Assembly: GCF_901000735.1 (NCBI RefSeq)
Contig: NC_081543.1
Span: 17,884,457 to 17,948,456, forward strand
Reading direction: 5' to 3'
Length of the DNA: 64,000 nt
Source: Corylus avellana
Lineage: Eukaryota > Streptophyta > Magnoliopsida > Fagales > Betulaceae
Shown: one piece after another, positions 57,298 to 64,000 of the stretch
How the letters are laid out: the number at the start of each line of letters is the position of its first letter
Position numbering within the stretch: the stretch's first letter is position 1
Notes under the pieces: model-generated
The model's database searches: none
Seen by the model: the letters and a program-made list of their open reading frames with translations, nothing else
Told to the model about the DNA's origin: nothing
Translations under genes and position numbers: made by a program

Positions 57298-60200
57298 CAA
57301 GGTGGATATCTAAGTAAGCAAACAGTAATATATGTTATGCAACTGATTACAAGCATGCTGGTTCTTTCTTTGAGACGAGTCAGTAAATAACTCAAGTTGT
57401 ATGAGCCCAGAATCACTTTTGCCATGGTTTGCTCTTGTTCGCCCACAGAGTTAGATCACATAATGCAGCTTTACTAGCAACTGTAGCTTGTTTCTCCTTG
57501 TTCAATGCTTTGCTTTATATTGCTAAATACACCCCCTCATTTTAAGACTTGTGACCTTTGCATTGTGTGTCAGGGAGATATAATATGAAATGTTACACTG
57601 AAATGAATGTCATGTATCTTATGCTTACGTTGTCATTATTGGTTCTTTGATCAGAGGCAGCACTTTGGAATACAAACGTTATAAGATGGATCTGGTACGA
57701 GGCTCCTGCATTCCTGTACTTTTGGGGACTATTGAAATGTTGTTGCTTCAGAGCAGTGACTTGTGAAGGTTGGGGTGTATATCAATTCCATGGTCAGGAT
57801 TTAAAATTAGTGCATCTAATGGTATACATGAAGTCAATGTTGGCACGTATTTTTTTTAAAAAAAATGTAGAATCATCTACTCCGTTTAGATGCATTAATT
57901 TTAAATCTTGACTAGTATCCATTTCACTTGAAATGGAGAGGATCTTGGTCCCTCATTTAAAGGCTTCTGGCCATTGCCTTGTGCATCAAGAGATATAATG
58001 TGAAATGTTACTCCGAAATGGATGTCATAATCTCTTTTGGGTACTTTTTCTTTATTAGTTCGTTGATCAAAGAGACAACACTTTGGAATTCAACGTGAGA
58101 GGAGTCATGGATTAGGTACGCGGCTGCGGCTGCAACTGTGGCACTGGCTCTGTTTACTGTGAAGGTTAGGGAGGTTCTACTTCTTGTAGTGCCGGCATTG
58201 TTTTAGTTGGGCTTAATATTTCATTTAAATCACAGGGATCTGTTGTATTCTTATAATAGTCACTGGATAGATAGATTAAGGCCAGTTCAAAAGATTCCAT
58301 GTTATGCAAAGATTAAATTTGATATGGAGATGGAAAGTCTACGGGCAAATTTTTATAAATGATTACAGGAATGAATGCACTTTGATTTTTGAGCATTCTT
58401 TATTGTTAGCCTAGCTTTTGGAAGCGGCAGGAAGCCATGACCTTAATGCAGTCATTGCTGACTACATCTTATTAGTGGAGTTTTGTAGTGCACCAGTGAT
58501 CAAAATTGACAGCAGCAGTTGCTCAAGATATCCGCAAGGAGGAGTGATGGTGATGGTGATGGTGATGGCAGAATCATCTTTAGGATTTATTTCACATGTT
58601 TTAATTGGTTTATGATGTTTGGGTTTTAATTCATTAGAAATTAGATGTCTTTATTTGTAATAATTAAGAATTATTATCCCTTAAGGATTAGGAGTTCTTA
58701 TTTAATTTGTTTTAGGATAATTGTAATTTTAGGATTTGGATTTGTAGCCTAAATGAAAGGCATGCATCGGTTCTGTTTTCATAATTGTTGATTGAATAAA
58801 ATTTCATCTCAACTATGTGAAGATAGATCCTATTATGATTTTCAAAGTTTTAAAAGTATGCGATTTTTTTTTTTGTAAGCAAATTGGGAGAAGGGTTTCA
58901 AGGATCAAAATACTGAGAATGGGTGGATTCCCAATAACAGACTCAAAACAAAAATTATAGTGCATATAATACAACTAAACAGCAAAAGTTAACCTAATCC
59001 TATTAACAAGGACCACATAAAGCGGTTTAAACACCAAACTAGAGAACAAGGATAGGGGCATAACTGTCACGAGACCTTTTAACCCAATCCAAATTCCTAA
59101 TGCAAGGAATGCGGACAGGGGATAATCCTCAAAATGTGTTTCAAAAAAAATCCATGAAAAAGAAAGGGTAATATATATTTATTCACATGAGATAATCAAA
59201 TGATTTAATGAGAAGAGCAACTTAAAAACCCCAAAGCTTCTGAAATGGAGGGGCAATCAGCTTCGGTTGTTAATAAACCAGAGGTTGAAATTGAGAAAAG
59301 AAAAGAATTAGAAGAAATTAAGAAGGAAAGCATGGATTTAAAGGAGAAAAAGAGAGAAGATGCTATGACGTAGGGTGTAAAACTTTGGTCACGAATTGAA
59401 AAAGTTGCAGGGTGAACGATGCATCAATTGATAAAGTTATAAGTGAAAAGTTAGTGTTGAATGGAAACAAAGTGAAAAGAAGGATTTTCTAAAGTCTTCC
59501 ATTGAATTACTTCCAATTAAATTAATTGCTTGTTGAAGACAATTGGAAATCAATTTGTGGTGCTTTCGGAGATTCTGGGATGACTTTCGATTCGAGAATT
59601 GAAAGTATATCACTTTTCTATTCAATGAAATTAAATTCTCACGTGGAGAGTTTTTTTTTTTTTTTTAATGTGCACTTCAATAAAGAAAAGATATTTGATC
59701 TAATTTGGGAAGACTTTTTAGAGAGATATTTGACTTGACAAAATTTTTAAATTAGAAGAATTGAATTTAGCTGCTGTTTGAGGGAAGATACATCGATTGA
59801 CCATTTGGAGAAGGATTCTGTGGTATGTAATGAATATTGCTTGCGCTATAAAATTAAGGAATCGTGGGATAGAGTTGGAAAAATATGAAATCAGCATCGC
59901 ATCATCATCATCCTGTTCTATGGCCCCACGAGACGCATCCTCCACCGTAACCTTGCCTCCGAGATCATTCACCTTTCATGTAGCGCCCCAATGAAATTAA
60001 TTTCATGGTTTGCCTTCTAGTTTCATTCTGCGGAGTAGGATTCTCTCCGGTTCAAATGAACTAGAGAATATCCAATTAGTTATATTTGAAGGGTATTTTT
60101 GTCTTTTTAATTTTTGAAGAGATAAAAATACCCTTTCACACTAACTGGATATTTGAATTGGAGAGGATCCAAATTCTCATTTTGCAAGGAATAAGACTTA

Positions 60201-60693
60201 GGGATCTCATCCTCGCTCGAGAGTTTGTAGCGGAAGACATTTCATTTATAAATAAGGATAGAAATAAATTAAAACCTACAATTATTGAATAATCAGAGCG
60301 AAACTAAATCATCATAACATAGGTAATGAAATCTCCAAGAGTACGGTGAAAGACTAGTCATCAAATCAAATACATGATTACAAAACGAAATAAAAAGCGC
60401 TTAAACATCATAACAACTAAGTAAGGAGCAAGCTATGCTTAGAAAATTACCTCATTGAAGCAAAACTTCCAAGAAATCTCTCATTCTCCTTCAAGAACTC
60501 TCACAACTCACAAAATCACTCAAGCAGAGTTTCTAGAGGGCAATAGGGGCGGAATGAAGCTTAAGGGTCTGGGGAAGGGTATTTATAGAGTAGGAAAAGT
60601 TATGGACGCTGCTGTGACAATTCTACAAACTATTGAATGTTCGGTACTATTGGGCGAATGTCCGGGTATTATGCGCAACTTTTGTCAGGCGTT

Positions 60694-62923
60694 TGTTAAG
60701 TGCTAAAATATTCATATTTTTAGCCACTTAATTTATATTTTTTAATCCTTTCATTTTGATAGTTTGTGCAATTTTACTTCCCTTTTGTGTTTTATGTCTT
60801 TTTATAGGTTTTTTTAGGAAAAAGAAACAATTTCGGACATTGGAGCATAAAAGGTAAAAAGTGGGACATGGCTGGAACTGCAACCGAGCACAGGAGACCT
60901 AGGCTCAGGCGCACTAGCGCTCAAGCGCCCAACATAGGATCAATAATAGGTGTGCAATCAAGCGCACCATCCCTGCGATCGAGCGCACCTGTGCTCCAGA
61001 GAATAGTGTGGCAGCTGGCTTTATTTTGGAAAGAGCCTCAGGGTTTATTTTACGATTTCTAGGGCTTCTAGGTGCTTCTAGGTTTCCCCTAACCTGTATA
61101 AATAGGCATGTAAACATAGAAAAAGACACACAATCTCTAGGAGAAGAATTTGCGGCTCTTCAAGAAGCATTTTTTTGGGTTTATTCTTTTCCGAATTATT
61201 TTATTATGAAGATGATTAGCATCAAACTTATGTGTAACTAAATACTTTACTAGGACTAGATTGAAGCCCTAATCATGTCTTTTTAATATTTCAATATTGG
61301 CACCTTTGTGATAATCATATTGTGATGCTTACTTGATTATTTCCTACTTTATTGAATTCCTCACATGAATGTGTGTTGCCAGCATATGCATGTGGTATGG
61401 ATTAATTATTGGGAAAACTTCACTAAGCCCCCCTGAACTTTCAACCGATTTTGCAGACCCCCTTGAACTTCCAAATCTCTCATTTTGAACCCCTGAACTT
61501 GCATTTGCTCTCACTTTGGACCCCTCTGCCAATTTTCAATGTTAAATTTAACGGTTTGACTTTTTTATATCCATTATACCCCTCGTTAAAACTACACCGT
61601 TTTGGACTTCAAAATTATCTTTAAAGCAAAATATTAAAAAAAAAAAAAAAGTTAAATTATTGGAGAAATGTCCGGGTGGAATAGCCACCCACTGGCCCGT
61701 CTGGGGGTGGTCGAGACCACCCCATGGCCAGAGGGTAGTCCAGCCCACCTGGCTAAAAAAAAAAAAAAAAAAAATGGGGGGATCGGTGCACGTTTTGGGG
61801 GTGGCCAAGGCACCCCCGACCCGCTGGGGGTGGTCGGCCACCCAACCCGATCCCCTAACGCGCCTGGGGTGGCGACCACCCCAGAGCTGAGTTGGTTTCG
61901 GCCACCCCATCTGGTGGACCACCCCAAGGCTGAGGTGGTTTAGGCCACCATGCAGTGGTAATGAGTTAAAACCACCCGACCCCTTGGTGACCACCCAAAT
62001 GCCTCGATCCCAATTTTTTTTTGTTTTTTTTTTGTTTTCTGCCTTGAGGGTGGCCCAGGCCACCCCAGAATCACATTGGTGGCTCCCGACCACCCGGTCC
62101 CTCCCAACACTGCTCTCTTTTTTTTTTTTTTTTTTGCCAAAAAAAAAAAAATTTAATGCCCAAAACGGTGTGGTTTTAGGCTGGTGTGGGTGCTGTAGTT
62201 TTGGGCATTTTCGGAATTTCAAGTGGGCTGAGTAAGGGTATAATGGGCATTTAACGTTGAAAACTAACAGAGGGGTCTAAAGTGAGAGAAAATGGAAGTT
62301 TAGGGGTCTAAAATGAGAGATTTGGAAGTTCAGGGAGGGGTCTGTAAAATCGGCTAGAAGTTCAGGGGGGCTTAGTGAAGTTTCCCCTTAATTATTTAAG
62401 TCAATTTGGATGATCGAGTTCTAGGCTTACTAGAGTAACAAAAGATATCTTTGCGGATTCTTAGGGTAATCAATATGGGGAACCGGGAGTAGACACCCAT
62501 GCCCTAGGCCTCATGTGTTTGTCAATTTCCATTGAATTTATGCTTTCTTAAAGAACAACTTAGTATACACCCATGCTAAATCCTTTGAGAAAGAAAATAA
62601 TTAGAATATACACCCATGCCTAATTCGTTGCTTAGGGAGATCAATAGCTTAAGGAGTATACACCCATGCCCTTAGGTTGGCAAACATTAAGTAATCTCGA
62701 TATGATTAATGGTGGATATCAAAGCCCTACTTTTTATTCTTATTGAATCAATAATCAATCTTTTCTCTTGTTTTAATTGCGGAATTAATTTTAATCAAAA
62801 GTTACCAATCCTCGTGGGAATGATCTCGTACTTGCACCCAATACTACTGCTTTGACCTTGTGCACTTGCGAGTTAAAACATAGCAAATATTATCTATTAA
62901 TTTAGGTAGTATTTGTCACAACA
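60694..62923 (+). mobile_element. 5' LTR of Athila-like element (block C)
   Basis: The counterpart of 50224-52399, with the same ends and the same nested foldback insertion site. The primer-binding site follows at about 62930 with a second mismatch (TGCCGCCATTGCCGGGG), so priming would be weaker. Confidence 0.85.
61411..62387. mobile_element. Mutator-like foldback element in the LTR (block C), 977 bp
   Basis: It has the same position, the same arms and the same 9-bp duplication TTAATTATT (61402-61410 and 62388-62396) as 50941-51863. Its centre (about 61650-62147) shares no alignable sequence with the block B centre. It resembles the centre of the element at 25023-30484 instead (CCGGTCTGGGGGTGGT-like palindromes). 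Confidence 0.9.
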
Positions 62924-63221
62924 AGTTTTTGCCGCCATTGCCGGGGATTGCGTTAAATTCTATTTAGAATTATTTCCCTTTAGTTTTGTTATTTTAAAAT
63001 TTTTAGTTTTAAATATGTTCTGTTTTTATTTTTACCAAAATCTAAATCTTTTGCTTTCTGTTTTCAATTCTGTTTCAGTTCTGCAGCCAGCCTGAGTTCT
63101 GTTCATGCGATCGAGCAAATACCAGAAGCGATCGAGCGCACTGATGCGATTGAACGCATACCATAAGTGATCAAGCGCACTGCCAAGAGTGATCGAGACA
63201 GCAGCACTGAAGCTGCTGTAA

Positions 63222-64000
63222 GTGCAGAAACTGATCTTTTTCATGCAAGGGCTTCGATCTAAAAACCCAACCATCGTTCTAGTCGATCTAGAAATTGAGC
63301 AAACCATTCGACAAAGGCCCAGAGACAACTCCGACATAGAAGAAGAGTTCAAGGTTGAAGAAGAACTTGAAGTTAAGGAACCGATGGCAGGACAGCTCAT
63401 GAACCAACAACCACCAGTGAGGTGACCTATGAAGCATGCTTCATTCCACAAAACCTCAACCAACCATCATGCATTGCCTACCAACCAGAAGTACAGGGCA
63501 CCTTCAATTTGTCCCCTCACATACTCAACAATTTTACTCACTTCAGAGGCACACCTAATGAGGATCCACACTTGCACCTTAGGGAGTTCTTTGATCTCTG
63601 CAAGACTCAGAACATTGAAGGCGTAACTCCAGAGGGAATCAGGTTAATCCTCTTTCTTTTTTCTTTAAAAGATAATGCTAAGTTGTGGTTAAATTCCTTG
63701 CCTACAGATTCCATTCTTGGGAAGAGTTAGCCACTAAATTTCTCAAGAAGTTTTTCCCAGCTCAAAAGACAAGGCAACTTAGAAGGGAGATTCAAACATT
63801 TCAACAAAGAGATGGAGACCTTTTCTTTGAAGTATAGGGGCACTTCAATGAGCTGCTTCTCAAGTGTCCACATCACAACCTTCCTCAAGATGATTAGGTA
63901 CAAGCTTTTAATGAAGGTTTGAATGACACTAACAAAGGTATTGTTGATTCAACTTGTGGAGGTGTGCTTATGGAAAAGAGCAGTGAGGAAGCCATGGAGC
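63222..64000 (+). pseudogene. Athila-like gag, broken (block C, cut by window end)
   Basis: Nearly identical to 52698-53476, with the same frame changes and stops and a few substitutions (for example Ala to Thr near 63705). It runs off the window. Confidence 0.8.

Larger units (their letters stand above)
57298..64000. repeat. segmental duplication block C
   Basis: It matches 46828-53476 of block B and, for its first 2.7 kb, 34856-37540 of block A. It starts abruptly at the gap, in the middle of the non-coding part, so no CAT gene belongs to it in this assembly. It runs to the end of the window. It includes the direct repeat pair, the AATAAA (58795), the 42-codon frame (59245-59373), the LTR-like fragment, the hairpin MITE (60038-60170) and the Athila-like LTR and gag. 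Confidence 0.92.

Noticed and set aside
1..64000. tRNA, rRNA or other structured RNA genes
   Set aside because: None recognised by eye. The tRNA-Asp-like match at 52406 is the retrotransposon primer-binding site, not a tRNA gene.

Overview
This window is plant nuclear DNA, most likely from a eudicot. It has spliced genes with GT-AG introns, plant-type transposons (hAT, PIF/Harbinger, Mutator-like, Ty3/gypsy), an endogenous pararetrovirus fragment and AT-rich intergenic DNA. I cannot name the species. Six N tracts interrupt it (five of exactly 100 N and one of 171 N), and several structural junctions lie at those gaps, so the large-scale order must be read with caution.

Layout. 1-8100: a UBP15-like ubiquitin-specific protease on the minus strand, with eleven coding exons placed and the last exon(s) beyond position 1. 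8437-21468: a pair of inverted arms of about 1 kb enclosing the wreck of a PIF/Harbinger element, an intact small GRF zinc-finger ORF, and a 5.46-kb hAT element. The hAT element has an 8-bp target duplication and carries a solo LTR in its intron. 21469-24797: a gypsy LTR fragment, a gap, an endogenous caulimovirid movement-protein fragment, and a second direct copy of the hAT-end/arm/LTR segment. 25014-30493: a Mutator-like foldback element (9-bp TSD) into which an apparently complete PIF/Harbinger element (TSD TAA, ORF1 plus DDE transposase) has inserted, about 110 bp upstream of a gene. 30585-32348: that gene, a single-exon cationic amino acid transporter of the CAT6/7 type, followed by about 5 kb of mostly non-coding DNA.

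From there the window is dominated by duplication. Block A (30485-37540) recurs as block B (42475-53476 and beyond), with a second CAT gene encoding an identical protein. The downstream part of B recurs again as block C (57298-64000). Between A and B lie a second PIF/Harbinger copy, an unrelated repeat region with a 59-bp tandem repeat, and an internally deleted PIF derivative at the same insertion site as the complete one. Blocks B and C carry an Athila-like Ty3/gypsy element (tRNA-Asp-type primer site). In B it has lost reverse transcriptase, RNase H and most of integrase. Its LTR holds a further Mutator-like foldback element whose centre differs completely between B and C.

Host genes: one protease gene (protein turnover; the family controls organ size in Arabidopsis) and two CAT copies (amino acid import). 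Nothing suggests that these act together. The window's main interest is the well-resolved order of nested insertions, the duplicated transporter with alternative transposon alleles in its promoter, the long-armed Harbinger/GRF composite, and the viral fossil.
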